The position numbers and the translations under genes are program-made. Below are positions 41,687 through 50,502 of a DNA stretch of 64,000 nucleotides, piece after piece. Source of the stretch: Variovorax sp. PBS-H4. GTDB taxonomy: Bacteria > Pseudomonadota > Gammaproteobacteria > Burkholderiales > Burkholderiaceae_C. The notes beneath the pieces are model-generated. The model searched no databases and was not told where the DNA came from. It saw nothing but the letters and a program-made list of their open reading frames with translations. Position 1 is the first letter of the stretch, and each line of letters opens with the position of its first letter. The DNA is taken from the NCBI RefSeq assembly GCF_901827205.1, contig NZ_LR594675.1, positions 1 through 64,000 of the forward strand. The letters run 5' to 3'.

Positions 41687-43636
41687 ATGTTGTATCCCGA
41701 AGAATTCGACGTGATCGTCGTCGGCGGCGGCCATGCCGGCACCGAGGCCGCGCTGGCGTCCGCGCGCATGGGCGCCCGAACCCTGCTGCTCACGCACAAC
41801 ATCGAGACGCTCGGGCAGATGAGCTGCAACCCGTCGATCGGCGGCATCGGCAAGGGGCACTTGGTGAAAGAGGTCGATGCGCTCGGCGGCGCAATGGCCA
41901 TCGCGACGGATGAGGCGGGCATCCAGTTCCGCATTCTCAACTCGAGCAAGGGGCCGGCTGTGCGGGCGACCCGCGCTCAGGCCGATCGAGTCCTTTACAA
42001 GGCGGCGATCCGGCGGCGGCTCGAGAACCAGCCGAATCTCTCGCTTTTCCAGCAGGCCGTCGACGACCTGATGATCGAAGGGGACCGGGTGGTCGGCGCA
42101 GTGACGCAGGTGGGCATCGCGTTTCGGGCCCGGGCCGTTGTGCTGACGGCCGGCACCTTTCTCGATGGCCGAATCCATGTCGGCCTCGACAACTACCAAG
42201 CCGGCCGAGCGGGAGACCCGCCTGCCGTCAGCCTCTCGGCGCGACTCAAGGAGTTGAAGCTGCCGCAAGGCCGGCTCAAGACCGGAACGCCGCCGCGGTT
42301 GGATGGCCGCAGCATCGACTTCTCCAAGTGCATCGAACAGCCGGGCGATGGCATGGCCGGTGGGGCGGGGCCGATGCCGGTCTTCAGCTTCATGGGCCGG
42401 ACGGACATGCATCCGAAGCAGCTGCCGTGCTGGATCACCAACACGAATGCAAGTACGCACGAGATCATCCGCTCGGGTTTCGATCGCAGTCCGATGTTCA
42501 CGGGCAAGATCGACGGCGTAGGGCCGCGCTATTGCCCCAGCGTGGAGGACAAGATCAACCGCTTTGCCGACAAGGAAAGCCACCAGATCTTCCTGGAGCC
42601 GGAGGGACTGACGACCAATGAGTACTACCCGAACGGTATCTCTACGAGCTTGCCCTTCGACATCCAGTACCAGCTGGTCCGCTCGATCGCCGGGCTGGAG
42701 AACGCGCACATCCTGCGACCCGGCTACGCTATCGAATATGACTACTTCGATCCGCGCGAGCTCAAGAGCAGCTTCGAGACGCGCGCCGTTCATGGGCTGT
42801 TCTTCGCCGGGCAGATCAACGGAACGACCGGCTATGAGGAGGCTGCAGCTCAGGGGCTCTTCGCCGGGGTGAACGCTGCGCTGCTATGTCGTGACGAGGC
42901 GGCATGGCTGCCGGGCCGGAACGAAGCGTACTTGGGCGTGTTGGTCGACGACCTCATCACCAAGGGCGTCACCGAACCCTATCGCATGTTCACAAGCCGT
43001 GCCGAGTTCCGCCTGCAACTGCGGGAGGACAACGCAGATGCGCGCCTGACCGAGGTCGGCCGCAAGCTGGGCTTGGTGGATGACGCCCGTTGGGACGCGT
43101 TCGCCCGGAAGCGCGATCTTGTTTCACGTGAAACAGAGCGCCTGCGGTCGATCTGGGTAAATCCGCGCAACTTGCCGGCGAGCGAGTCGGAACGCGTGCT
43201 GGGCAAGGCAATTGAACATGAGTACAACCTTGGAGACCTTCTTCGGCGTCCCGATGTCGACTATGCCGCGCTGATGTCACTGGACGGGGGCAAGTACGCT
43301 TCAACCGAGGTCTTGGGTGAACCCGAGATCGAGCAGATCGAGATCACTGCGAAGTACGCCGGCTACATCGATCGGCAGCACGACGAAGTCGAGCGCGCCG
43401 CCCATTTGGAACACCTCAAGCTCCCCGCGGATCTGGATTACGGCCAAGTCAAGGCGCTGAGCTTCGAGGTGCGCCAGAAGCTGGCCAAGCATCGGCCGGA
43501 GACCCTTGGCCTCGCATCGCGGATCTCTGGCGTGACGCCGGCCGCCATCTCGCTGTTGATGATCCATCTGCGTAAGGGCGGACACCGCGCGTTTTCGCCG
43601 GGCGCTGCGACCGAGTCTCAGCACGTTGGGAAATGA
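41687..43636 (+). CDS. mnmG: tRNA uridine-5-carboxymethylaminomethyl modification enzyme MnmG (GidA)
   Basis: FAD-dependent half of the MnmEG complex that modifies the wobble uridine of certain tRNAs. The 649-residue protein starts MLYPEEFDVIVVGGGHAGTEA with the dinucleotide-binding GGGHAG; a GTG five codons earlier is less likely. CNPSIGGIGKGHLVKEVDALGG, GTFLDGRIHVG and GQINGTTGYEEAAAQG are family hallmarks, and Cys in PCWITNTN is a conserved active-site region. A consensus parS site is embedded at 43120-43135. rsmG starts within its last codons (ATGA). Confidence 0.98.
   Translation: MLYPEEFDVIVVGGGHAGTEAALASARMGARTLLLTHNIETLGQMSCNPSIGGIGKGHLVKEVDALGGAMAIATDEAGIQFRILNSSKGPAVRATRAQADRVLYKAAIRRRLENQPNLSLFQQAVDDLMIEGDRVVGAVTQVGIAFRARAVVLTAGTFLDGRIHVGLDNYQAGRAGDPPAVSLSARLKELKLPQGRLKTGTPPRLDGRSIDFSKCIEQPGDGMAGGAGPMPVFSFMGRTDMHPKQLPCWITNTNASTHEIIRSGFDRSPMFTGKIDGVGPRYCPSVEDKINRFADKESHQIFLEPEGLTTNEYYPNGISTSLPFDIQYQLVRSIAGLENAHILRPGYAIEYDYFDPRELKSSFETRAVHGLFFAGQINGTTGYEEAAAQGLFAGVNAALLCRDEAAWLPGRNEAYLGVLVDDLITKGVTEPYRMFTSRAEFRLQLREDNADARLTEVGRKLGLVDDARWDAFARKRDLVSRETERLRSIWVNPRNLPASESERVLGKAIEHEYNLGDLLRRPDVDYAALMSLDGGKYASTEVLGEPEIEQIEITAKYAGYIDRQHDEVERAAHLEHLKLPADLDYGQVKALSFEVRQKLAKHRPETLGLASRISGVTPAAISLLMIHLRKGGHRAFSPGAATESQHVGK
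43120..43135. promoter_or_regulatory. parS: parS centromere site (perfect consensus) inside mnmG
   Basis: TGTTTCACGTGAAACA is the exact 16-bp parS palindrome recognised by chromosomal ParB proteins. It lies 3.2 kb upstream of parB and within coding sequence (protein Leu-Val-Ser-Arg-Glu-Thr). Confidence 0.9.
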
Positions 43637-44271
43637 GCTCCGATCGCGAACTGCGTGCAGGCGCAGCAGCGCTCGGCCTGAACCTTGATGAGCGGCAGTG
43701 CGAACTGCTGCTGAGCTACGCGGCGTTGATCTTGAAGTGGAACAAGGTTTACAACTTGACCGCGTTGCGCGACCCCTCGAGCATCCTCACGCATCACCTG
43801 CTCGACAGCTTGACCGTCATTGAGCCTCTGGCTCGTGAGTGGCCGGGGAGGGCGGCGCTGCTCGATGTCGGCTCGGGGCCGGGTTTGCCGGGTGTCGTCA
43901 TTGCGATCATGCGCCCAGACGTTAGCGTCACGTGCTTGGACGCAGTGGCAAAGAAGACAGCTTTCGTCCGCCAAGTGTCTGCGGAACTTGGCTTGCCCAA
44001 CTTGCAGGGCTTGCACGCTCGCGTTGAATCACTGGCCGGAAGCTTCGAGCTGATCAGCTCCCGCGCCTTTGCCTCCTTGCCTAATTTCTTTGCGGGCTCC
44101 AAGCATCTGCTCGCGGATGGTGGCAAATGGCTGGCGATGAAAGGCAAGCTCCCGCAAGATGAGCTGGCCCAGCTATCCGCCGACGTTGATGTGTTTCACG
44201 TGGAACAAGTGCAAGTCCCCGGGCTGCAAGCCGACCGCTGCATCGTTTGGGCACGAAAACAGCCAGCCTGA
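43633..44271 (+). CDS. rsmG: 16S rRNA (guanine-527-N7) methyltransferase RsmG (GidB)
   Basis: Methylates G527 of 16S rRNA, the site involved in streptomycin susceptibility. The 212-residue protein contains the SAM loop LLDVGSGPGLPGVVIAI, the family helix LILKWNKVYNLTALRDP, the post-I acidic residue in CLDAVAKKTAFV, and ISSRAFASL. The ATG overlaps the TGA of mnmG, so expression is coupled. It carries the second parS-like site near its 3' end. mnmG-rsmG followed by parA/parB is the standard origin-proximal arrangement. Confidence 0.97.
   Translation: MSSDRELRAGAAALGLNLDERQCELLLSYAALILKWNKVYNLTALRDPSSILTHHLLDSLTVIEPLAREWPGRAALLDVGSGPGLPGVVIAIMRPDVSVTCLDAVAKKTAFVRQVSAELGLPNLQGLHARVESLAGSFELISSRAFASLPNFFAGSKHLLADGGKWLAMKGKLPQDELAQLSADVDVFHVEQVQVPGLQADRCIVWARKQPA
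44192..44207. promoter_or_regulatory. parS: parS-like site (one mismatch) inside rsmG
   Basis: TGTTTCACGTGGAACA differs from the parS consensus at a single position (G for A). It lies 1.07 kb from the perfect site in mnmG and about 0.75 kb before parA. Confidence 0.85.
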
Positions 44272-44329
44272 GCGGCTCCGGTGCACTGTCCTCGCGTAGA
44301 CTCGAAACCTCCCTTACCTAGGCAAACCC

Positions 44330-44944
44330 ATGTTCGGCATCGCTGACTACGGCGCGTTCGTCGTCGCCATCATCATTTTTCTTGCGATCCCTGGGCCGGG
44401 CAACCTCGCCATCATCACGTCGACAGGGAAGGGTGGCATCCGGGGTGGGCTTGCGGCTACGTTTGGCGTGATTGCAGGCGACCAAGTCTTGATGTGGGCT
44501 GCCGTAGCCGGGGTTGCAGCCTTGCTGACCGCCTATCCACCTGCTTTCCGCGCGGTGCAATGGCTAGGTGCTGCCTACCTGGCTTGGTTGGGGTTTCGAA
44601 TGCTGACCGCCAAGGCGGGAGCGGCGCCCGTGCTGAACATCCGGCCGCGCCAGTATTTTCGACAGGCGATGATGATCACACTGTTGAACCCGAAGGCGAT
44701 CGTTTTCTATATGGCCTTCTTTCCGCTCTTCGTCGACCCCATCCGCCACCAGGGCTTGCTCACCTTCGGTGTCATGGCGCTCACCATCGCCGGCTTGACC
44801 TTTGCGTACTGCCTTGGCGCCACCCTGCTCACACATTTCCTGGCGGAGCGCCTTCGCGCCAACCCGCGAATCAAGACATCGCTCGAAAAGCTCGCCGGCA
44901 TCTTCCTGATTGGCTTCGGCGTGAAGCTGGCGGCCTCTCAGTAG
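44330..44944 (+). CDS. LysE-family amino-acid/metabolite exporter
   Basis: A 204-residue inner-membrane protein with six hydrophobic segments. The N-terminal signature IFLAIPGPGNLAIITSTGKGGIRGG contains the PGP motif of the LysE/RhtB superfamily, and NPKAIVFYMAFFPLFVD is the conserved middle motif. Exported compound unknown (lysine, threonine, homoserine lactones and others in relatives). It sits between rsmG and parA, one base before parA, so it is probably co-transcribed with the partition genes without being functionally linked. Confidence 0.9.
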   Translation: MFGIADYGAFVVAIIIFLAIPGPGNLAIITSTGKGGIRGGLAATFGVIAGDQVLMWAAVAGVAALLTAYPPAFRAVQWLGAAYLAWLGFRMLTAKAGAAPVLNIRPRQYFRQAMMITLLNPKAIVFYMAFFPLFVDPIRHQGLLTFGVMALTIAGLTFAYCLGATLLTHFLAERLRANPRIKTSLEKLAGIFLIGFGVKLAASQ

Positions 44945-44945
44945 C

Positions 44946-45794
44946 ATGGCGAAGATTTTCTGCATCGCAAATCAGAAGGGCGGCGTGGGCAAGACCACGA
45001 CTGCCGTCAATCTCGCTGCGGGCTTGGCCAAAGTGGGGCAGCGAGTTCTGATGATCGACCTCGATCCTCAGGGGAACGCCACCATGGGCTCTGGCATCGA
45101 CAAGCGCCGGTTGGAAACCACGGTTTATGACGTGCTGCTCGAATCGGCCTCCGTGGCCGAGACGCGTGTGAAATCCGAAAAGTGCGGCTACGACGTACTG
45201 GGCGCCAACAGAGAGCTGGCCGGCGCTGAAGTCGAGATGGTGACGCTCGACCGCCGCGAAAAGCGGCTGCGCACCGCGCTGGCGGCCGTCGGCGCGGAGT
45301 ACGACTTCATCCTCATCGACTGCCCGCCCAGTCTGAGCTTGCTGACGCTCAACGGCCTTTGCTCCGCGCACGGCGTCATCGTGCCCATGCAATGCGAGTA
45401 CTTTGCGTTGGAGGGCCTGACCGACCTGGTCAACACCATCAAGCAAGTGCACGCCAATCTCAACAAGAACCTGCAGATCATCGGGCTGCTGCGGGTCATG
45501 TTCGACCCCCGCATCACGCTTCAGCAGCAGGTCAGCGAGCAACTCAAGGCGCATTTCGGCGAAAAGGTGTTCGACACCGTGATTCCGCGCAACGTGCGGT
45601 TGGCAGAGGCACCCAGCTACGGCTTACCGGGCGTCATCTTCGACCCAGCAGCACGGGGCAGCCAGGCGTTTGTGGCGTTTGCGGAGGAACTCGTGCGCAA
45701 GATGCCACCCGCCAGCGCGTTCGCCAATGCCTCGCCCGCTCCTGTGCCCGTCGACGCCCCACCCGTCGCCGTGCAGGACCCGAGCGGCGTCTGA
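44946..45794 (+). CDS. parA: Chromosome partitioning ATPase ParA (Soj)
   Basis: Deviant Walker-type ATPase that forms nucleoid-bound gradients moving ParB-parS complexes. The 282-residue protein has the deviant Walker A QKGGVGKTTTAVNLA (about 10-24), the Walker A' MIDLDPQGNATMGSG, the Walker B FILIDCPPSL, and a basic DNA-binding surface in the C-terminal part. The Ala/Pro-rich tail (about 250-282) is longer than in Soj. It pairs with parB at 46374 and with the two parS sites in mnmG and rsmG. Confidence 0.97.
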   Translation: MAKIFCIANQKGGVGKTTTAVNLAAGLAKVGQRVLMIDLDPQGNATMGSGIDKRRLETTVYDVLLESASVAETRVKSEKCGYDVLGANRELAGAEVEMVTLDRREKRLRTALAAVGAEYDFILIDCPPSLSLLTLNGLCSAHGVIVPMQCEYFALEGLTDLVNTIKQVHANLNKNLQIIGLLRVMFDPRITLQQQVSEQLKAHFGEKVFDTVIPRNVRLAEAPSYGLPGVIFDPAARGSQAFVAFAEELVRKMPPASAFANASPAPVPVDAPPVAVQDPSGV

Positions 45795-45825
45795 GCCACG
45801 CGGCTTTTCTGTCAAATTGCAGCAG

Positions 45826-46368
45826 ATGCCCAAGACAGCCATCCTGTTGCTGCCCGGCTGGCAGAACAGCGACCCGCCTCACTGGCAAAGCCGTTGGGAA
45901 GCGGTCCATGGTGATCGGCGAGTCGAGCAGCACGAATGGATGCGGCCCCGGCGCGGCGATTGGTCGACCCGCCTCGAGGAAGAGGTGCTCGCCGCCACCG
46001 GTCCCGTGGCCTTGGTCGCGCACAGCCTGGGCTGCATTCTCGTAGCAGCCTGGGCGGCCCATTCGCGCAACACCCATAAGGTAAATGCTGCGTTCCTGGT
46101 CGCCCCTGGCGACCTGGAGCGCGACGACCTGCGTCAGATGATCCCCGGCTGGGCGCCGATCGTGCGTGAGGCCCTGCCTTTTCGGGCCCTGATGGTTGCC
46201 GCGAGTGACGATCCTTACTGCAGCGCCGAACGCTCCCGCGAGATGGCGTGCGACTGGGGCGCCCGCTACATCGACGCCGGCACCGGTGGCCACCTCAACG
46301 GCGATTCCGGTTTGGGCGATTGGCCCGAGGGACGCCAACTGCTGAACGAACTCCTGAAAGAAGAATGA
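45826..46368 (+). CDS. RBBP9/YdeN-family alpha/beta hydrolase
   Basis: A 180-residue serine hydrolase-like protein. TAILLLPGWQNSDPPHWQ opens the fold, Ser in the nucleophile elbow VALVAHSLGCIL, Asp in ASDDPYCS and His in GTGGHLNGDSGLGDWP complete the triad. Members are uncharacterised esterases. The gene is inserted between parA and parB. Its last codon overlaps an in-frame ATG of parB (ATGA), so the hydrolase is coupled to parB translation. Confidence 0.85.
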   Translation: MPKTAILLLPGWQNSDPPHWQSRWEAVHGDRRVEQHEWMRPRRGDWSTRLEEEVLAATGPVALVAHSLGCILVAAWAAHSRNTHKVNAAFLVAPGDLERDDLRQMIPGWAPIVREALPFRALMVAASDDPYCSAERSREMACDWGARYIDAGTGGHLNGDSGLGDWPEGRQLLNELLKEE

Positions 46369-46373
46369 CCTCC

Positions 46374-47315
46374 ATGGCCACCAAGAAACCCAAGGGCCTC
46401 GGGCGCGGACTCGAAGCCCTGCTCGGGCCGACCTTCACCGGCCCCGACACCTCGGCGAACGACGATGCCGCGCCGCTCAATCCGACCACCCTCAACCTGG
46501 ACCAGATGGTGCCCGGCGTCTACCAGCCGCGCACGCGGATGGACGAGGGCGCGCTCTACGAACTGGCCGAAAGCATCAAGGCGCAGGGCATCATGCAGCC
46601 CATCCTGGTACGCCGCCTCGATGGCGATGCTGCGCGCGCGAAGAACGCCGAGTTCGAGATCATCGCGGGCGAAAGGCGCTTCCGTGCCGCCAAGCTGGCG
46701 GGACTGGACAGCGTCCCCGTGCTCGTGCGCGACGTGCCGAACGAGGCCGCGGCGGCCATGTCGCTGATCGAGAACATCCAGCGCGAAGACCTCAATCCGC
46801 TGGAAGAAGCTCAAGGCCTGCAACGCTTGGTCTCTGAGTTTGGGCTCACTCACGAGTCGGCTGCGCAGGCCGTCGGCAGGTCGCGCAGCGCCGCGAGCAA
46901 TTTGCTGCGCCTGCTGAACCTGGCCGAACCTGCCCAGGCCATGCTGATGGCGGGCGACCTCGACATGGGCCACGCGCGCGCGCTCCTGTCGCTCGACAAG
47001 GGTACCCAGATCACCGCGGCCAACCAGATTGCCGCCAAGAAACTCTCCGTCCGCGAGACGGAGGCCCTGGTCAAGAAGCTGAGCGCCGAATTCAGCCTGC
47101 GCCCGCCGACCCGGCGCGGCGGTACGGACAAGTCCCGGGACCTGCAGCGCGTCGAAGAGGAGCTCGCCGACTTACTGGCGGCCGAGGTCGAGGTGCGCAT
47201 CAAGAAGCGCAGCAAGCGTGGGGGGCGGGTGGAGCAGAGCGGCGAGCTCGCAATCCATTTCGGATCGCTCGAAGCCTTGAACGGCTTGATCGAGCGAATC
47301 CGCCAAACGGCCTAA
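46374..47315 (+). CDS. parB: Chromosome partitioning protein ParB (Spo0J)
   Basis: CTP-dependent DNA clamp that loads at parS and spreads. The protein is about 313 residues and starts MATKKPKGLGRGLEALLG, the classical N-terminus that stimulates ParA ATPase. PGVYQPRTRMD and ELAESIKAQGIMQPILVRR belong to the ParB/Srx domain; the CTP-binding motif is GERRFRAAKL and the box II region reads ENIQREDLNPLEEAQGL. The helix-turn-helix AQAVGRSRSAASNLLRLL and a C-terminal dimerisation segment follow. An ATG three codons earlier overlaps the hydrolase stop and could be used instead. Confidence 0.96.
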   Translation: MATKKPKGLGRGLEALLGPTFTGPDTSANDDAAPLNPTTLNLDQMVPGVYQPRTRMDEGALYELAESIKAQGIMQPILVRRLDGDAARAKNAEFEIIAGERRFRAAKLAGLDSVPVLVRDVPNEAAAAMSLIENIQREDLNPLEEAQGLQRLVSEFGLTHESAAQAVGRSRSAASNLLRLLNLAEPAQAMLMAGDLDMGHARALLSLDKGTQITAANQIAAKKLSVRETEALVKKLSAEFSLRPPTRRGGTDKSRDLQRVEEELADLLAAEVEVRIKKRSKRGGRVEQSGELAIHFGSLEALNGLIERIRQTA

Positions 47316-47431
47316 TTGAAAGTTGGGAAGTCCTAGCTTCTGGACAGTTGTCCGGAGGCTTCTTTCCGCCTATGCTCTGCCCGTTACTTTTTCTAACCAA
47401 TAACCTGAAAGTACTCCGAGGGGTCCCGACC

Positions 47432-48334
47432 ATGAATTTCGCCCGTCTTTCGCTCGTCACCGTCGCCGTGGGCGCGTTTCTCCTGGCCGGCTGCCAGACC
47501 ACGGACATGCAGATGGGCAGCCAGAGCGCGAAGACGGTGGCTACCGGCAGCGCCGCCGGCACTGCATCGGCCAACACGAGCAGCGCGCTCGAGCGCTGCC
47601 CATCACCGCTCGGTACCGTTTCGCTGATCGAGAACCAGTCGGCCGGTTGGTACACCATTCTGCGCAACGAATACCGCCTGCCGCCGACCGCGAACCTGCT
47701 GCGCCTGCTGGTCCAGCAATCCAACTGCTTCGTGGTGGTGGAGCGCGGCGCGGCCGGAATGAATGCGATGTCGCGCGAGCGTGACTTGATGGCGTCGGGC
47801 GAAATGCGCCAGGGCAGCAATTTCGGCCGCGGGCAGATGGTGGCTTCGGACTACGGCTTGTCGCCAGAGATCGTCTTCAGCAACAACAATGCCGGCGGCG
47901 TGGGCGGCTCCTTGGGGGGCCTCGTGGGCGGGCGCTACAGCGGCGTGCTGGCAGCGGTGGGCGGCAACCTGCAGACCAAGGAGGCCAGCGCGCTGCTGAC
48001 CTTGATCGACAACCGTTCGGGCGTGCAGGTCGCGGCCTCGGAGGGCAGCGCCTCGAAGACAGACTTTGGTGCCTTCGGTTCGGTCTTCGGCAGTGGCGGT
48101 GCGGGCGGCCTGGGCGGCTACACGAACACGGCACAGGGCAAGGTGATCAGCGCCGCATTCATGGACGCCTTCAACCAGATGGTCGTTTCGCTGCGCAACT
48201 ACAAGGCACAGACGGTGCAGGGCCAGGGCCTGGGTGGCGGCGGACGCCTGGGTGTGGACGGCGGCGTGGCGCCGTCCCAGACCTCGGCACCGGCCGAGCG
48301 TGCGCCCGCCCGGGCGCCGGCGCGTCGCAAGTAG
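47432..48334 (+). CDS. CsgG/HfaB-like outer-membrane lipoprotein
   Basis: A 300-residue exported lipoprotein: signal peptide ending in lipobox LLAGCQ (Cys near 20). The central region (LLRLLVQQSNCFVVVERGAAG, SDYGLSPEIVF) and the Gly-rich loop, then VQVAASEGSASKTDFGAFGS, resemble CsgG/HfaB proteins that form outer-membrane secretion pores or anchor holdfast and curli subunits. No curli or holdfast genes are near. The C-terminus is Gly- and Pro/Ala-rich and probably disordered. The start is preceded by GAGGGG. Confidence 0.75.
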   Translation: MNFARLSLVTVAVGAFLLAGCQTTDMQMGSQSAKTVATGSAAGTASANTSSALERCPSPLGTVSLIENQSAGWYTILRNEYRLPPTANLLRLLVQQSNCFVVVERGAAGMNAMSRERDLMASGEMRQGSNFGRGQMVASDYGLSPEIVFSNNNAGGVGGSLGGLVGGRYSGVLAAVGGNLQTKEASALLTLIDNRSGVQVAASEGSASKTDFGAFGSVFGSGGAGGLGGYTNTAQGKVISAAFMDAFNQMVVSLRNYKAQTVQGQGLGGGGRLGVDGGVAPSQTSAPAERAPARAPARRK

Positions 48335-48369
48335 TTCGCGAGCGAGCACCGAGCTCGCTCGAGGTACAG

Positions 48370-48404
48370 GAAGCGCCCGGCCTCCTCGAAAGGGCGGGCG
48401 TTTC
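48370..48404. terminator. Probable terminator hairpin between convergent genes
   Basis: GAAGCGCCCGGCC and GGGCGGGCGTTTC pair over about 12 positions (one mismatch, one wobble) around a nine-base loop. It is followed by a short T run on the plus strand and A-rich bases on the other side, between the lipoprotein gene and the convergent oxidase gene. Confidence 0.5.
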
Positions 48405-48410
48405 CGCGCA

Positions 48411-49835
48411 TCAAAGAGTGAAGATCTTCCCCGGATTCATGATGTTCTTGGGGTCGAGTGCGCGCTTGATGGTCCGCATCATGTCGATGGCGCCAACCCC
48501 GGCCTCATTCACCAGGAACTCCATCTTGTGCAGCCCGACGCCGTGCTCGCCGGTGCAGGTGCCTTCGAGCGCCAGCGCGCGGGAGACCAATGCGTGGTTG
48601 AGGTTCTCTGCGGTCACGCGCTCCTCGGGTGCGTTCGGGTCGAGCAGATAGCCAAAATGAAAATTGCCGTCGCCCACGTGGCCGACGAGAAAGTACGGGA
48701 TGCCGCTCGCGTCGGCTTCGGCGACGGATTCGAGCAGGCAGTCGGCGAGTCGCGAAATCGGCACACAGGTGTCGGTCGAGATCACGCGGCAGCCGGGGCG
48801 TGACTGCACTGCCGCGAAGTAGCTGTTGTGCCGCGCGGTCCAAAGCCGCGTGCGCTCCTCCGGCGTACTGGCCCATTCAAAGGCCTTGCCCCCATGGCCG
48901 CTGGCCAATTCCTGCACTGTCTCCGCCTGCTCCTTGACGCCGGCCGGTGAGCCGTGGAACTCCATCAGCAGCATCGGCTCCTCGCGCAGCGCCAGCTTGG
49001 CGTACGCGTTCACCATGCGTACCGTGTTCACGTCGATCAGTTCCACGCGCGCGATGGGCACGCCGAGCTGGATGATCTCGATGGTGGTGCGCACCGCGGC
49101 CTCGATGCTCGGGAAGGAGCAGATGGCTGCCGACACGGCCTCCGGCAGCGGGTAGAGGCGCAGGGTGATTTCCGTCACCACGCCCAGCGTGCCCTCGCTG
49201 CCGACGAAGAGGCGCGTGAGGTCGTAGCCGGCAGACGACTTCTTCGCGCGGGTGCCGGTGCGGATCACCTCGCCGGCGGCGGTGACCACTTCGAGCGCGA
49301 GCACGTTCTCGCGCATGGTGCCGTAGCGCACCGCGTTCGTGCCGCTCGCTCGCGTGGCGGTCATGCCGCCGATCGAGGCATCGGCACCGGGATCGATGGG
49401 GAAGAACAGGCCCGTGCTCTTGATCTCCTCGTTGAGCTGCTTGCGCGTGACGCCGGGCTCCACGGTCACCGTGAGATCGTCGGCGTTGACCGAGAGTACG
49501 CGGTTCATGCGGCTCACGTCGATGCTGATGCCGCCCTGCACCGCGAGCAGGTGGCCTTCGAGCGAGGAGCCGACGCCGAAGGGAATCACCGGCACGCTGT
49601 GCGCGCTGGCGAGCTTCACCGCGTCGGCCACGTCCTGCGAGGTCTCGGCAAAGACCACGGCAGCCGGCGGCGGCGCATCGAAGGAGGACTCGTCGCGCCC
49701 ATGCTGCGTGCGAACCGCCAGGGCGGTAGAGCACTGCCCACCGAAGCGCTCCTTCAGCGCCTGGAGCAATGCGTCCGGTACGTCGCGCAGCGCAATGGAA
49801 GGAGTGAGATGGGCGAGGGCGGTGGGCGCGTTCAT
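48411..49835 (-). CDS. FAD-binding oxidase, D-lactate/glycolate dehydrogenase (GlcD) family
   Basis: A 474-residue flavoprotein of the PCMH/VAO type. The N-terminal FAD domain holds VPVIPFGVGSSLEGHLLA and DPGADASIGGMTATRASGTNAVRYG; the substrate cap holds GHVGDGNFHFGY (metal/substrate His) and the C-terminal TGEHGVGLHKMEFL. This layout fits cytochrome- or quinone-linked D-lactate dehydrogenase (Dld) or glycolate oxidase GlcD; without glcE/F nearby a D-lactate dehydrogenase is more likely. Start at MNAPTAL. It diverges from the cobalamin adenosyltransferase gene (59-bp gap). Confidence 0.9.
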   Translation of the reverse strand: MNAPTALAHLTPSIALRDVPDALLQALKERFGGQCSTALAVRTQHGRDESSFDAPPPAAVVFAETSQDVADAVKLASAHSVPVIPFGVGSSLEGHLLAVQGGISIDVSRMNRVLSVNADDLTVTVEPGVTRKQLNEEIKSTGLFFPIDPGADASIGGMTATRASGTNAVRYGTMRENVLALEVVTAAGEVIRTGTRAKKSSAGYDLTRLFVGSEGTLGVVTEITLRLYPLPEAVSAAICSFPSIEAAVRTTIEIIQLGVPIARVELIDVNTVRMVNAYAKLALREEPMLLMEFHGSPAGVKEQAETVQELASGHGGKAFEWASTPEERTRLWTARHNSYFAAVQSRPGCRVISTDTCVPISRLADCLLESVAEADASGIPYFLVGHVGDGNFHFGYLLDPNAPEERVTAENLNHALVSRALALEGTCTGEHGVGLHKMEFLVNEAGVGAIDMMRTIKRALDPKNIMNPGKIFTL

Positions 49836-49894
49836 CGGCGAGTCTCCAGAGGGGGCTACCATTCTACGAACCAGCCACCCTCGAAGACACCGAC

Positions 49895-50485
49895 ATGGGA
49901 AACCGACTCACGCAGATCGCCACGCGCACCGGCGACGACGGCACCACCGGCCTCGGCGACAACACGCGCGTTCCCAAGGACCACCTGCGCGTACACGCGA
50001 TGGGCGACGTCGACGAACTCAACTCGCACGTCGGCCTGCTGCTGTGCGAGCCGATGCCGGCCGCGCTGCGCGAGCTGCTGGTCGACGTGCAGCACCAGCT
50101 CTTCAACCTCGGTGGCGAACTGTCGATGCCGGGTTTCACGCTGCTGAAGGCCGATGCGCTGCTGCAACTCGACAATGCCCTCGCCGAACACAATGCCGCG
50201 CTGCCTCGGCTGGCCGAGTTCATTCTGCCGGCGGGCACTCGCGCCGCCGCGCAGGCGCACGTGTGCCGCACCGTCGCGCGGCGTGCGGAGCGAGCAGTCG
50301 TGGCCCTTGGCGCCGAGGTGGAACTCAACGAGGCGCCGCGGCAGTACCTGAATCGCCTGAGCGACCTGCTCTTCGTGCTCGCGCGCGTGCTCAATCGCGT
50401 GGACGGCGGCGACGACGTGTACTGGAAGAGCGAGCGGATGGCGCGTGCCGCCGTTGGCGACGGCGATGGCGAATCAAAGACCTGA
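49895..50485 (+). CDS. Cob(I)yrinic acid a,c-diamide adenosyltransferase, PduO type
   Basis: Transfers the adenosyl group of ATP to cobalamin. The 196-residue protein has the PduO N-terminal TRTGDDGTTGLGDNTRVPKD (ATP-binding loop), VDELNSHVGLL, LFNLGGELS and the C-terminal LNRLSDLLFVLARVLN motif. It works in cobalamin salvage feeding B12-dependent enzymes; no such enzyme is in the window. A small secreted protein gene follows after 17 bp. Confidence 0.95.
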   Translation: MGNRLTQIATRTGDDGTTGLGDNTRVPKDHLRVHAMGDVDELNSHVGLLLCEPMPAALRELLVDVQHQLFNLGGELSMPGFTLLKADALLQLDNALAEHNAALPRLAEFILPAGTRAAAQAHVCRTVARRAERAVVALGAEVELNEAPRQYLNRLSDLLFVLARVLNRVDGGDDVYWKSERMARAAVGDGDGESKT

Positions 50486-50502
50486 TCCACGGAGACCGAT
50501 AC

